Source: an uncultured Pseudomonadota bacterium
GTDB taxonomy: Bacteria; Pseudomonadota; Alphaproteobacteria; UBA9219
NCBI GenBank assembly: GCA_903919315.1
Contig: CAIXHP010000003.1
Span: 1 to 32,741, forward strand
Length of the DNA stretch: 32,741 nucleotides
Direction: 5' to 3'
This document shows positions 16,436 to 26,288 of the stretch, piece after piece. Position numbers and translations under genes: made by a program. Positions within the stretch are counted from its first letter, which is position 1. Each line of letters opens with the position of its first letter. The notes below the pieces were generated by a model. That model was not told the DNA's origin. It was given only the letters and a program-made list of their open reading frames with translations, and did no database searches.

Positions 16436-17560
16436 CTATCTTCCCAGCGCTTCTTTCATCTTGCTGAAAAAACCTTCGCTGGCGGGGCTGGTTTTGTGTT
16501 TTTCGGCTTCGGCGGCGAATTCTTCCAGCAGTTCTTTTTGACGCTTCGAGAGATGGACGGGGGTTTCGACCGTCAGTTCGACATATAGATCGCCGCGCGA
16601 GGTGCTGCGCAGAACCGGCATGCCTTTGCCGCGCAGGCGCACTTGCTGGCCGGATTGGGTTCCGGCGTCGATGTTCATTTCGGTCATGCTGCCGTCGATC
16701 AACGGCGCGTCGATGAGGCCGCCGAGGGTCGCCAGAGTCATGGGGATCGGAATGCGGCAGAACAGGTTGGCGCCTTCACGCTGGAACAGCGGGTGCGGCG
16801 CGATGGCCATGATGACGTACAGGTCGCCCGCTTGGCCGCCGCGCAGGCCCGCTTCGCCTTCGCCGGACAGGCGGATGCGCGTGCCGTCTTCGACTCCCGG
16901 CGGGATGTTGACGGCGAGGTTGCGTTCTTTGCGCACACGGCCCGCGCCCATGCAGGTCTTGCAGGGATCCTTGATCACGCGGCCCGCGCCCTGACAGGTG
17001 GGGCAGGCGCGTTCGATGGTGAAAAAGCCCTGTTGGGCGCGTACGCGTCCCTGACCGTTGCACATGGCGCAGGTGGTGGGGTGCGTGCCGTGCGCCGCGC
17101 CGTGGCCCTTGCAGTCGGTGCAGGTAGCCATACTGGGAACCTTGAGCGTCTTTTCGACGCCGCGAAAAGCTTCCTCAAGCGTGATTTCGAGGTCGTAGCG
17201 CAGATCCGCGCCGCGCGGGTCGGCTTGCTGCGCGCCGCGCCGTCCGCCGCCCAGAATTTCGCCGAACATTTCTTCGAAGATGTCGCCGAAACCGCCGGAG
17301 AAATTGAATCCGCCGTCAAATCCGCCGCCGCCCTGCTCGAACGCGGCGTGGCCAAAGCGGTCGTAGGCCGCGCGTTTCTGCTCGTCGCGCAGCACGTCAT
17401 AGGCTTCGCTGATTTCCTTGAATTTATGCTCGGCTTTTTTGTCGCCCGCATTTTTGTCGGGATGATGTTGCATCGCCAGCTTGCGGTACGCCTTTTTCAG
17501 GTCGTCCGCGCTGGCCGTCTTGGAAACGCCGAGGAGTTCGTAGTAATCCGCTTTGGACAT
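16436..17560 (-). CDS. dnaJ: Chaperone DnaJ (Hsp40)
   Basis: DnaJ delivers unfolded substrates to DnaK and stimulates its ATPase. It has the J domain with HPD at 33-35, a Gly/Phe-rich stretch (about 75-105), and a zinc domain with four CxxCxGxG repeats (cysteines 147/150, 164/167, 186/189 and 200/203). The C-terminal substrate domains follow ([40 protein letters not shown]). The 374 residues are a full type I DnaJ. AGGAA upstream supports the start. It lies 84 bp after dnaK, with a strong hairpin between that may set relative expression. Confidence 0.97.
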   Translation of the reverse strand: MSKADYYELLGVSKTASADDLKKAYRKLAMQHHPDKNAGDKKAEHKFKEISEAYDVLRDEQKRAAYDRFGHAAFEQGGGGFDGGFNFSGGFGDIFEEMFGEILGGGRRGAQQADPRGADLRYDLEITLEEAFRGVEKTLKVPSMATCTDCKGHGAAHGTHPTTCAMCNGQGRVRAQQGFFTIERACPTCQGAGRVIKDPCKTCMGAGRVRKERNLAVNIPPGVEDGTRIRLSGEGEAGLRGGQAGDLYVIMAIAPHPLFQREGANLFCRIPIPMTLATLGGLIDAPLIDGSMTEMNIDAGTQSGQQVRLRGKGMPVLRSTSRGDLYVELTVETPVHLSKRQKELLEEFAAEAEKHKTSPASEGFFSKMKEALGR

Positions 17561-17596
17561 TCTTTCGTTCCTGATATGCGAGTCGGCCCTAAGCGG

Positions 17597-17632
17597 AACG
17601 CCCCCGGCCCGCTGGTGCGGGAAGGGGGCGTT
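17597..17632 (-). terminator. Long hairpin between dnaK and dnaJ, possible attenuator or mRNA stabiliser
   Basis: The outer arms AACGCCCCC (17597-17605) and GGGGGCGTT (17624-17632) enclose an inner 5-bp stem CCCGC / GCGGG with loop TGGT. On the minus strand no T tract follows, so it is probably a partial terminator or 3'-end stabiliser that favours dnaK over dnaJ rather than a full stop. Confidence 0.5.
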
Positions 17633-17644
17633 TCGTGGCGGCGA

Positions 17645-19555
17645 TTATGCCCCGTTCTTTTTGTCGTCTTTGACTTCGCTGAATTCGGCGTCGACGACGC
17701 CGGGTTCCGCCGTGGTTGCGCCGGGCGCGGCTCCGCCGGTGGCTTCGCCCTGCTGGTTTTTGTAGAGCGCTTCGCCGAGCTTCATCGCCACTTGCGACAA
17801 GGCTTCGGTTTTGGCTTGGATGGCGGCGGCATCGCCGCTGTCGAGGACGCTCTTGAGGTCGGCGACGGCGGATTCAATCGCGGACTTGTCGCCCGCCGGA
17901 ACCTTGTCGCCCAAGTCCTTCAGCGATTTTTCGGTGCTGTGGATCAGCGCGTCCGCGTGGTTGCGGGCGTCCACGGCTTCGCGGCGCTGTTTGTCCTCGG
18001 CGGCATGCGCCTCGGCTTCCTTGACCATCTTTTGGATATCGGCATCCGAAAGGCCGCCGGAGGCCTGAATGCGGACCTGCTGTTCCTTGTTGGTGGCCTT
18101 GTCTTTGGCCGTGACGCTGACGATGCCGTTGGCGTCGATGTCAAAGGAGACTTCGACCTGCGGCACACCGCGCGGCGCGGGAGGAATGCCGACAAGATCG
18201 AACTGGCCGAGCAGCTTGTTATCCGCCGCCATTTCGCGTTCGCCCTGAAACACGCGGATGGTCACCGCGTTCTGGTTGTCTTCGGCGGTGGAGAAGACCT
18301 GACTCTTTTTGGTGGGGATGGTCGTGTTGCGGTCGATCAGGCGCGTGAACACGCCGCCCAGCGTTTCGATGCCGAGCGATAGCGGAGTCACGTCGAGCAG
18401 CAGCACGTCTTTGACATCGCCCTTCAGCACGCCGCCCTGAATCGCCGCGCCCACGGCCACGACTTCGTCCGGGTTCACGCCGCGATGCGGTTCGCGGCCG
18501 AAGAGGGTCTTGACCGTTTCGATGATCTTGGGCATGCGCGTCATGCCGCCGACGAGGATGACTTCGTCGATTTCCGAGGCTTTCAGCCCCGCGTCCTTGA
18601 GCGCGAGTTTGCACGGCTCGATCGTCTTTTGCACCAGTTCGTCCACGAGGGCTTCGAGCTTGGCGCGGGACAGCTTGACGCTCAGATGCTTGGGGCCGGT
18701 CTGATCCGCCGTGATGAAGGGCAGGTTGACTTCGGTCTGCATCGAAGAGGACAGCTCGATCTTGGCTTTTTCCGCCGCTTCCTTGAGGCGTTGCAGCGCC
18801 AGCTTGTCTTGGCGCAGGTCGATGCCTTGCTCGCGTTTGAATTCGTCGCACAGAAAGTCGATGATGCGGGCATCAAAGTCTTCGCCGCCGAGGAAGGTGT
18901 CGCCGTTGGTGGACTTTACCTCGAACACGCCGTCGCCGATTTCCAGAACCGACACGTCGAACGTGCCGCCGCCGAGGTCGTAGATGGCCACGGTGCCGGA
19001 TTTCTTTTTCTCCATGCCATAGGCCAGCGCCGCCGCCGTCGGCTCGTTGATGATGCGCAGGACTTCGAGGCCCGCGATCTTGCCCGCGTCCTTGGTCGCT
19101 TGGCGTTGGCTGTCGTTGAAATAGGCGGGGACGGTGATGACGGCTTGCGTCACTTTTTCGCCGAGATAGGCTTCCGCCGTTTCCTTCATTTTGATGAGGA
19201 TGAAGGCGGAGATTTCGCTGGGGCTGTAGCTTTTGCCGCTGGCTTCGACCCACGCGTCGCCGTTCGTGTTCTTGGTGATCTTGTAGGGGACGAGGTTGAT
19301 GTCCTTTTGCACCATCGGATCGTTATAGTTGCGCCCGATCAGGCGCTTGATGGCGAACAGGGTGTTGGTGGGGTTGGTCACCGCCTGACGCTTGGCGCTC
19401 TGGCCGATCAGGCGCTCGCTGTTCGCGGCAAAGGCGACGATGGAGGGGGTGGTGTTCGCGCCTTCGGCGTTGGGGATCACCTTGGCGGTCGAGCCTTCCA
19501 TGACGGCGACGCAAGAGTTGGTGGTGCCAAGATCGATGCCGATAACTTTTGCCAT
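17645..19555 (-). CDS. dnaK: Molecular chaperone DnaK (Hsp70)
   Basis: DnaK is an ATP-dependent chaperone working with DnaJ and GrpE. Hsp70 signatures are present: [17 protein letters not shown] at the N-terminus, [20 protein letters not shown] (near 190-215) and [13 protein letters not shown] (near 335-347). The substrate domain [20 protein letters not shown] follows, and a C-terminal tail ends [13 protein letters not shown]. The 636 residues are normal for the family. GAGGA at 7-nt spacing supports ATG 19555. A sigma-32-like promoter candidate lies about 55 bp upstream. No CIRCE element (TTAGCACTC-N9-GAGTGCTAA) is visible, so HrcA probably does not act here. Confidence 0.99.
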   Translation of the reverse strand: MAKVIGIDLGTTNSCVAVMEGSTAKVIPNAEGANTTPSIVAFAANSERLIGQSAKRQAVTNPTNTLFAIKRLIGRNYNDPMVQKDINLVPYKITKNTNGDAWVEASGKSYSPSEISAFILIKMKETAEAYLGEKVTQAVITVPAYFNDSQRQATKDAGKIAGLEVLRIINEPTAAALAYGMEKKKSGTVAIYDLGGGTFDVSVLEIGDGVFEVKSTNGDTFLGGEDFDARIIDFLCDEFKREQGIDLRQDKLALQRLKEAAEKAKIELSSSMQTEVNLPFITADQTGPKHLSVKLSRAKLEALVDELVQKTIEPCKLALKDAGLKASEIDEVILVGGMTRMPKIIETVKTLFGREPHRGVNPDEVVAVGAAIQGGVLKGDVKDVLLLDVTPLSLGIETLGGVFTRLIDRNTTIPTKKSQVFSTAEDNQNAVTIRVFQGEREMAADNKLLGQFDLVGIPPAPRGVPQVEVSFDIDANGIVSVTAKDKATNKEQQVRIQASGGLSDADIQKMVKEAEAHAAEDKQRREAVDARNHADALIHSTEKSLKDLGDKVPAGDKSAIESAVADLKSVLDSGDAAAIQAKTEALSQVAMKLGEALYKNQQGEATGGAAPGATTAEPGVVDAEFSEVKDDKKNGA

Positions 19556-19610
19556 GTTTTTGTCCTCAGTTTCATTCGTTGCGCCCGCCTGAAGGGGCGC
19601 TCAGGGGGTA

Positions 19611-19639
19611 ATATAGGGTGGAATTCCGTGGGTGCAATG
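19611..19639 (-). promoter_or_regulatory. Candidate heat-shock (sigma-32-like) promoter of dnaK
   Basis: On the minus strand, ATTGCA (complement of 19633-19638) is followed after 14 bp by CCCTATAT (complement of 19611-19618). The -10 part differs from the sigma-32 consensus CCCCATNT at one position, while the -35 part matches CTTGAAA poorly. The same bases can be read as a sigma-70 promoter, TTGCAC-N16-TATATT. The start point would be about 50 bp before the dnaK ATG. Confidence 0.45.
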
Positions 19640-19729
19640 CCACAAGGAAAGAATTCCGTCGTTATTTTTGAGGGGGTTGGCGGCTGAACCTCGCCAAACG
19701 CCCCTGTTTTCAGCGGTCTTCTTTCCGAA

Positions 19730-20281
19730 TTAAGCCGACGTGTCCACTTTGTGCGCCACCGGGCCGCCCTTGGCGACGGCGACGAGCGCTTCGCGCAACA
19801 GGCGGTCGTGGATCATATAGCCGGTCTGCATCACCATCACGACCGTTCCCGCCGGGTGGGTCGCGTCTTCCTGTTCCATCATGACGCGGTGGAAATGGGG
19901 GTCGAAGGGCTGGCCGAGCGGGTTGATGGGCTTGATGCCGAAGCGCTCGAAGCTGGCCAGCAGCTGCCGCTCGGTCGCTTCGATGCCGGTGACGAGATTT
20001 TTTACCACTTCGTTTCCGGCGGCATCCTTGGGAATCGTGTCGAGCGCGCGGCGGAAATTGTCGGCGACGGCCAGCATGTCCTTGGCGAAGCTGGATACGG
20101 CGTATTTGCGCGAGTCTTCGACTTCCTTTTGCATGCGGCGGCGCGTGTTCTCGGCTTCGGCCATGGCGCGCAGCGCTTGGTCTTTAAGCTGGTCGATTTC
20201 CAGCTGCATGGGGTCGATGGTTTCGACGGGCGCGGCTTCGGGGGCGGAGTCTTCGGGCGGTTCGGCTTGGGGGTCGGTCAT
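19730..20281 (-). CDS. grpE: Nucleotide exchange factor GrpE
   Basis: GrpE releases ADP from DnaK. The 183-residue protein has an acidic N-terminus (about 35 residues), a long helix (LKDQALRAMAEAENTRRRMQ), and the core VADNFRRALDTIPKD with the C-terminal beta domain (FDPHFHRVMMEQEDATHPAG, GYMIHDRLLREALVAVAK). TAAGGA at 7-nt spacing supports ATG 20281. dnaK follows after 174 bp. A CTTGTAA element on the minus strand (20332-20338) could be a sigma-32 -35 box, but no matching -10 is clear. GrpE usually follows hrcA directly; here about 2.3 kb separates them. Confidence 0.96.
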   Translation of the reverse strand: MTDPQAEPPEDSAPEAAPVETIDPMQLEIDQLKDQALRAMAEAENTRRRMQKEVEDSRKYAVSSFAKDMLAVADNFRRALDTIPKDAAGNEVVKNLVTGIEATERQLLASFERFGIKPINPLGQPFDPHFHRVMMEQEDATHPAGTVVMVMQTGYMIHDRLLREALVAVAKGGPVAHKVDTSA

Positions 20282-20395
20282 GGATTTTCCTTAAGGTTGT
20301 TCGACATCCTTCTATCTTTCGGGCGGCGATGTTACAAGCTTTCCGCTCAGGCCGTCTATCTGGGTGGCTTTCCCTCGTATTTCAAGATTTCCCCT

Positions 20396-21425
20396 ATGGC
20401 CACACCTTCGTTCTTTGCCGCGTCCAGCATCGGCGTCATCGTCGGGCGCGATCTTGTCGGCGACGCGTTGATCAAGCTGCCGTTCCTGCGCGCTTTGCGC
20501 GCGGCGTATCCTCAGGCGCGGATCACTTGGATCACGGCGCAGGGGCCGACGGCTTACAGCGGCGCTTTGCTCGGCGTGACGCGGCCGCTTATCGACCGGA
20601 TTTTTGAACAGCCGGACTGGTTGGCGACAGCGTTGAATCCTCACCCCCGTTCTGCGCCGCAAGGGGGGCTGTTTTTCGACATCCTCATCGACACACGCAA
20701 CCGTTGGCGCGAAGCGCTTTTTGCGCGGAAGAGCGTGCCGCATAGGTTGTTCCTTGCGCCCGCGCTGCGATTCCTGTTTTCGGATCGACGGCCTTCGCTG
20801 TTCCAGCGGCGGCCTCGGCATATGGTGGGGCGGTTGTTGCAACTGGTGGAACTGGTGGCGGGCTATGCGCCGTCGGCCACGGGGCGGTTGCCGGTGCCGC
20901 CGGACACATTGGCTAAGGCACAGCGAATCCTGCCGCCGGGGCCGGTTTATGTCGGCCTTGCGCCGGGGGGCCGGGAATGGCATCAAGGCATGGCCGCGCT
21001 CTCGGTTCGAACAGGTCGCCGCCGCGCAGGCGGCCAAGGGCCGCGTGCCGGTCTTTCTGTTGGGGCCGCAGGAGCTGGATTGGTGCGATTCGCTGGCCGC
21101 CGCCGTGCCCGCCGCGCTGTTTCCGTTGCAGGCCTATGACGCATGGGGTGGGGCGGCGCTTTCGATCGAGCAAACGCTGGCTGTCGGCAGTCTCCTCAAT
21201 GTGGCGGTCGCGAATGACAGCGGCACCGGACACATGCTGGCGGCGGTGGATTGCCCCCTCATCAGCCTGTTCGGCCCCACTTCGCCGGTCAAACTCGCGC
21301 CGAGGGTTACAAGAGGGCTGGTCGTTCAGGCGCAGGACTTCGGCGGCTCCGAAATGAGCGCTATCCCTTGGGAAAGCGTCGATAGCGCGATAGAAAGTTT
21401 CCTTTTGCAGGGAAGGCCTCAGTGA
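20396..21425 (+). pseudogene. GT9-family glycosyltransferase (LPS heptosyltransferase-like), split by a one-base frameshift
   Basis: Two frames together form one glycosyltransferase family 9 protein of about 342 residues. The first frame starts MATPSFFAASSIGVIVGRDL and covers the N-terminal Rossmann domain to YVGLAPG. The second covers WPRSRFEQVAAAQAAKGRVP to the end, with the family signature VANDSGTGHMLAAVDCP and LISLFGPTSP. The break is at a run of six G (20965-20970). Removing one G restores the expected GT9 motif APGAGNGIKAWP. Unrepaired, the first frame runs out of family sequence and stops at 21139. This may be a real inactivating or phase-variable mutation, or a homopolymer error in the assembly. 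Family enzymes add heptose or related sugars to the LPS core. There is no good Shine-Dalgarno. The gene lies opposite to grpE. Confidence 0.82.
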
Positions 21426-21565
21426 AAGTAATCTTTTGGTTGAATGGCTGCTGATTTTGGGTCATTAATTACCTTGGTTCGCAGATGTAGATGCTTGGGG
21501 ACTCTTTTCCAAGGTTTAGGTTTCGGAAGCTGGTTTTGTACCAACGTGATGAGGGGGATTCCTAC

Positions 21566-21814
21566 ATGAGTGGTTTTGCATCATATGGTACGGTTGTTTG
21601 TGTCACGGAAGAGGCGGTTGAAGCGTGGCAGGCATCGCCTATGGGGCGGGTTAATGCTTTGTTGAATGGGCAGAAAGATGTTCCTGAAAAGTTGCTTCGG
21701 CAGCTTAGCAAGACTGCCCAACAGGTTTTCTATAAAGATAGTGGCTATGTTGGCGTAACGCGCGGCAATGAAATGGTGTTTGTCCCATCCATCAGAGTTT
21801 CGAGTCTTGGCTAG
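21566..21814 (+). CDS. Small hypothetical protein in an AT-richer pocket
   Basis: The ORF has 82 residues from MSGFASYGTVVCVTEEAVEA. It is open back to 21491, but ATG 21566 has a GAGGGGGA stretch about 8 nt upstream. It looks protein-like, with mixed helix (PEKLLRQLSKTAQQVFY) and strand (GYVGVTRGNEMVFVPSI), no signal peptide and one Cys. Codon choice (gtt, ggg, aag, gat) is clearly less GC-rich at third positions than in the neighbouring genes, hinting at recent acquisition. The 140 bp between it and the glycosyltransferase show no feature. I do not recognise a family. Confidence 0.6.
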   Translation: MSGFASYGTVVCVTEEAVEAWQASPMGRVNALLNGQKDVPEKLLRQLSKTAQQVFYKDSGYVGVTRGNEMVFVPSIRVSSLG

Positions 21815-21934
21815 ACCGTTTTTGGGTGATTTTCTGAGCTGCCTGATGAGACGTGTGTTTTCGTTCGCACGTTTGATGAAGCGTTATGTCGGCGGTTCGA
21901 TTTCTTTGTGGAAGCTTATTTAGGAGAGATAATC

Positions 21935-22243
21935 ATGGCATCGGCGATGCAGAGTGAGAATCCGGTTTATCGGCTTTTCTTTGACGAAGAGGCGGGCGTT
22001 TACAGCGGGAAGTCGAAGGGCTATGGCGCGATCTATGATTCGCCCGAACTGGCTCAAGCTGATGTTATCGAGGCGGCTTTGAGCGCGCGGCGCACGTTCG
22101 ACGTGCCGCTCGGCGATCTGGCGCGTCTTGCGCTGGCCGAAAACGGCGAGGGTTCCGCCGTCGTGAAAAAAGCGTTTTCCGAATTCAGCCCCCGACTCCA
22201 GACATGGGTTCGCAACGAGGCGAACCGCGTCGGGATCGTCTAA
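21935..22243 (+). CDS. Small hypothetical protein next to the palindromic repeat
   Basis: The ORF has 102 residues starting MASAMQSENPVYRLFFDEEA. TAGGAGAG at 6-nt spacing supports ATG 21935 rather than the in-frame start at 21908. The protein is acidic and mostly helical (SPELAQADVIEAALSARRTF, GSAVVKKAFSEFSPRLQTWV), with no membrane segment, Cys or known motif. Its first third is AT-richer, then composition returns to the local GC-rich norm. In the 120-bp gap before it, an imperfect hairpin (21851-21872, ACGTGTG / CGCACGT) is seen. It ends 30 bp before the dimeric repeat and converges on hrcA. Function unknown. Confidence 0.65.
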   Translation: MASAMQSENPVYRLFFDEEAGVYSGKSKGYGAIYDSPELAQADVIEAALSARRTFDVPLGDLARLALAENGEGSAVVKKAFSEFSPRLQTWVRNEANRVGIV

Positions 22244-22273
22244 CCTAACGTCTGAAACAGCGCCGTCCGCATT

Positions 22274-22397
22274 CCTCCCCCCTTGAGGGGGAGGCTAGGT
22301 GGGGGGTGGGTTCCACTTGGCTCCATGGCGCAGGTTTGGCGCTGACGGGATAGGACCCCCCACCCAACCCTCCCCCTCAAGGGGGGAGAGGGCTTTA
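22274..22397. repeat. Palindromic repeat unit 1 (left half of dimer A)
   Basis: The outer arms are 22274-22314 and 22353-22392, nearly complementary over about 40 bases, with a loop of about 38 nt. Each arm itself holds a small palindrome, CCTCCCCC-TTGA-GGGGGAGG or its complement. The unit ends GGGCTTTA. The 53-nt linker to unit 2 is 22398-22450, and the period to unit 2 is 177 bp. It fills the gap between the convergent gene at 21935 and hrcA. Confidence 0.92.
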
Positions 22398-22450
22398 GTT
22401 GTCGTCTGCCTGTGTCTTGCCCCGGAATCTTCGGTTGCGCTGTCCGCATT

Positions 22451-22572
22451 CCTCCCCCCTTGAGGGGGAGGCTAGGTGGGGGGTGGGTTCCGCTTGGCTC
22501 TATGGCGCAGGTTTGGCGTTTACGGGATAGGACCCCCCACCCAACCCTCCCCCTCAAGGGGGGAGGGCTTTA
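22451..22572. repeat. Palindromic repeat unit 2 (right half of dimer A)
   Basis: This is the same structure as unit 1 with a few substitutions and a 2-nt deletion in the right arm. Its terminal GGGCTTTA contains the complement of the hrcA stop codon (22570-22572), so the element supplies the end of that gene. The spurious ORFs that cross these repeats (SLPLKGGG-type peptides) are not genes. Confidence 0.92.
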
Positions 22573-23604
22573 TTTGCCCATGCGGCCGATCAGTTTGGCT
22601 GTGAAGTCGACCATGGGGATGATGCGGGCGTAGTTCATGCGCAGGGGGCCGATGACGCCGATGGCGCCGATCACTTGTTCCTGTCCGTTGGTGTAGGGGG
22701 CGACGATCACGCTGCATCCGGCGTGGGCGAAGAGCGTGTTGTCCGCGCCGATGAAAATCTTGACCCCTTCCGCTTGTCCGGCCGCTTCGAGCAATCGCGC
22801 CATCGCCGCTTCGGTTTCCAGCGTGTCGAACAGTTGCCGGATGCGCTCCACGTCCGCCAGCGCGGTGACATCTTCCAGCAACCGCGCCTGACCCCGGATC
22901 AGCAATTGCGGCGGGCCTTTTTGGCCCGACCAGACGGCGAGGCCCGCTTCGACCAGTTTGCCGGTCAGCTCGTCGAGTTCGGCGCGGCGCAGGCGCAGGT
23001 CGTCTTCGATCTGTTGCTGCGCTTCCGCGAGGCGGCGGCCTGCCAGACGGCGGTTGAGGTAATTGGCGGCCATGGTCAGCGTGGCGGCATCGAGGCTGAG
23101 CGGCGCGTCGATGACGCGGTTCTCCACCAATCCGTCTTCGGTGACCAGAACCACCAGAACGCGCCCCGGCGCGAGTTGGACGAATTCGATTTGCTTTAAG
23201 GGACGGTCGGTTTTGGGGGCGAGCACCAGCCCGGCGCAGGACGACAGGCCCGCCAGCGTGGTGGTGGCACGCGCCAGAACGTCGGCCAGATTTTTGCCCT
23301 GTGTGGCGCATTGCGCTTCGATGTTGGTTTTTTCGTCCGCCGCCAGATCGCCGATTTCCAACAGGCCGTCGACGAAAAAGCGCAGCCCCGCATCGGTCGG
23401 CACGCGGCCCGCCGACACATGCGGCGCGTGGAGCAGCCCATGCGCTTCGAGGTCGGCCATGACGTTGCGGATGGTGGCGGGCGACAGCGTCATGCCCAGC
23501 TTTTCGGCGATGGCGCGACTCCCCACCGGCTCGCCGGTCGCCACATAGGCGTCCACGACGTATTTCAGAATATCGCGGGAACGTTGATTGAGATCGGCCA
23601 GCAT
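22570..23604 (-). CDS. hrcA: Heat-inducible transcription repressor HrcA
   Basis: HrcA represses chaperone genes by binding CIRCE elements. The N-terminal winged helix is RSRDILKYVVDAYVATGEPV, SRAIAEKLGMTLSPATIRNV, HVSAGRVPTDAGLRFFVD. The GAF-like middle and the C-terminal GADNTLFAHAGCSVIVAPYT and GAIGVIGPLRMNYARIIPMV are typical. ATG 23604 (MLADLNQRSRDIL) gives 344 residues; the frame is open to 23712 but lacks family sequence there. No clear Shine-Dalgarno is visible. The gene order hrcA-grpE is interrupted by three plus-strand genes and a repeat. No CIRCE is visible in the chaperone promoters here, so its target (probably groESL) lies elsewhere. Confidence 0.95.
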   Translation of the reverse strand: MLADLNQRSRDILKYVVDAYVATGEPVGSRAIAEKLGMTLSPATIRNVMADLEAHGLLHAPHVSAGRVPTDAGLRFFVDGLLEIGDLAADEKTNIEAQCATQGKNLADVLARATTTLAGLSSCAGLVLAPKTDRPLKQIEFVQLAPGRVLVVLVTEDGLVENRVIDAPLSLDAATLTMAANYLNRRLAGRRLAEAQQQIEDDLRLRRAELDELTGKLVEAGLAVWSGQKGPPQLLIRGQARLLEDVTALADVERIRQLFDTLETEAAMARLLEAAGQAEGVKIFIGADNTLFAHAGCSVIVAPYTNGQEQVIGAIGVIGPLRMNYARIIPMVDFTAKLIGRMGK

Positions 23605-23716
23605 GGCGGCATTTTCGCACGAAGCGGGGGCGGCGGGAAGGGTTCGTCCGCTCTTAATGTGTTGTGTTCGCGAGGGTGGGCAGTGCCTTGTTTTGACGCG
23701 TGAAAAAAGCAATGGG

Positions 23717-23736
23717 ACACCCGCCTTCGCGGGTGT
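23717..23736. repeat. Perfect short hairpin in the typA-hrcA gap
   Basis: ACACCCGC (23717-23724) and GCGGGTGT (23729-23736) form an 8-bp stem with a 4-nt loop. Such CACCCGC-type palindromes are frequent intergenic repeats in GC-rich proteobacteria. The rest of the 230-bp gap holds the typA terminator, and no CIRCE is visible. Confidence 0.55.
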
Positions 23737-23801
23737 GACGGGTGTGGGGGTGATGTGATAGAATAACGGAAGGTTGTGCGGTTTTCTTCACAAAGACAAT
23801 T

Positions 23802-23827
23802 AACCCGCCCCCTCGCGGGGGCGGGTT
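23802..23827 (-). terminator. Terminator of typA
   Basis: A perfect 11-bp stem, AACCCGCCCCC (23802-23812) and GGGGGCGGGTT (23817-23827), has loop TCGC. It lies 7 bp past the typA stop codon. On the minus strand the following bases are AATTGTCTTTG, only moderately T-rich. Confidence 0.72.
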
Positions 23828-23834
23828 GGCGTTG

Positions 23835-25658
<1,824 letters not shown>

Positions 25659-25970
25659 GGTGTGTATCCGTAGCGCTAAACGCTTCCCTCAATAAGGTTC
25701 GTGGCCTGTGGCCGGAAGCGCGGGAAAGGGCTCTCTCGCTCCAAACTTAGAGCTCAAGCCCATCGTCCGCAGCTTTGTGCGCGAAAAAGCGGCGAAATGC
25801 AACGGTTAGGCGCATTATTTTTGCAATGTGCGGCAAGTTAACCAGTTCAGCGGCGGGAACTTGCCTCAACGGGGCTTGCCGTAGGGCGGAAACACCGGAT
25901 TTCCGACGAAGCCTTTCCAAGGAATAGGCGCATGTTTCGTCGCGGCGGCGCGCGGGGCGGTCTCCGCAAA
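25659..25970. other. Intergenic region between typA and parE, no gene found
   Basis: These 312 bp contain the typA leader. A small hairpin CGGAAA / TTTCCG (25887-25905) and an AT-rich patch around 25815-25845 are seen, but no convincing promoter pair, tRNA or structured RNA. A minus-strand ORF starting with TTG over the parE stop codon is judged spurious. Confidence 0.5.
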
Positions 25971-26288
25971 TCAAGACTTCGGCGCGTCGTCGCGTTCAAC
26001 GAAAAAGGCGGCGTTCAGATCGCGTGCGCCATGCAGAACCCTCACAATGGCGATGCCATCGGACAAGATGCGGTAAAATACGACGTAGCGGCCCATGGAA
26101 AGACTGCGCAAGCCATCGGCCAGTTCGTTGCGTAAGCTGCCCATGCCGGGGCATTGCGCGAGCGCTTTCAATTTCTCGTCGATGCTGTCAATGAATGAAT
26201 CCGCCCGCGCTTCACTGTTTTCGGCGATGTATGTCCAGATTTCGACAAGATCGCTTTTGGCGCGTGGGCTTTTGAGAATGATCGGCAT
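25971..26288 (-). CDS. parE: ParE/RelE-superfamily toxin
   Basis: The 105-residue protein has the RelE/ParE fold pattern: MPIILKSPRAKSDLVEIWTY near the N-terminus, a helical middle (FIDSIDEKLKALAQCPGMGS), and the C-terminal strands SMGRYVVFYRILSDGIAIVR and VLHGARDLNAAF. Family members poison gyrase (ParE) or cleave mRNA (RelE). Sequence resemblance, especially the FYRI and VLHGARD pattern, favours ParE, but the target is not shown. The ATG directly abuts the antitoxin stop codon (TGAATG), so the two are translationally coupled. Confidence 0.9.
   Translation of the reverse strand: MPIILKSPRAKSDLVEIWTYIAENSEARADSFIDSIDEKLKALAQCPGMGSLRNELADGLRSLSMGRYVVFYRILSDGIAIVRVLHGARDLNAAFFVERDDAPKS

Noticed and set aside
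19677-19697. TTGGCG / CGCCAA hairpin after grpE as a terminator
   Set aside because: The loop is 9 nt and no T tract follows on the minus strand; grpE-dnaK read-through remains possible.
19556-20395. CIRCE element near dnaK or grpE
   Set aside because: No TTAGCACTC or GAGTGCTAA half-site was found on either strand.
20999-21015. GGTTCGAAC motif resembling a tRNA T-loop
   Set aside because: It lies inside the glycosyltransferase coding region, and no acceptor or anticodon stems surround it.
22240-22557. Minus-strand ORF of 105 codons with repeated SLPLKGGG-type peptides
   Set aside because: It is a translation of the dimeric palindromic repeat; the 177-bp period is a multiple of three, so the repeat stays open in frame. 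There is no start site or family.
25747-25974. Minus-strand ORF of 75 codons in the typA-parE gap
   Set aside because: It starts with TTG overlapping the parE stop codon, lacks a Shine-Dalgarno, and its product is Arg-rich without a motif.
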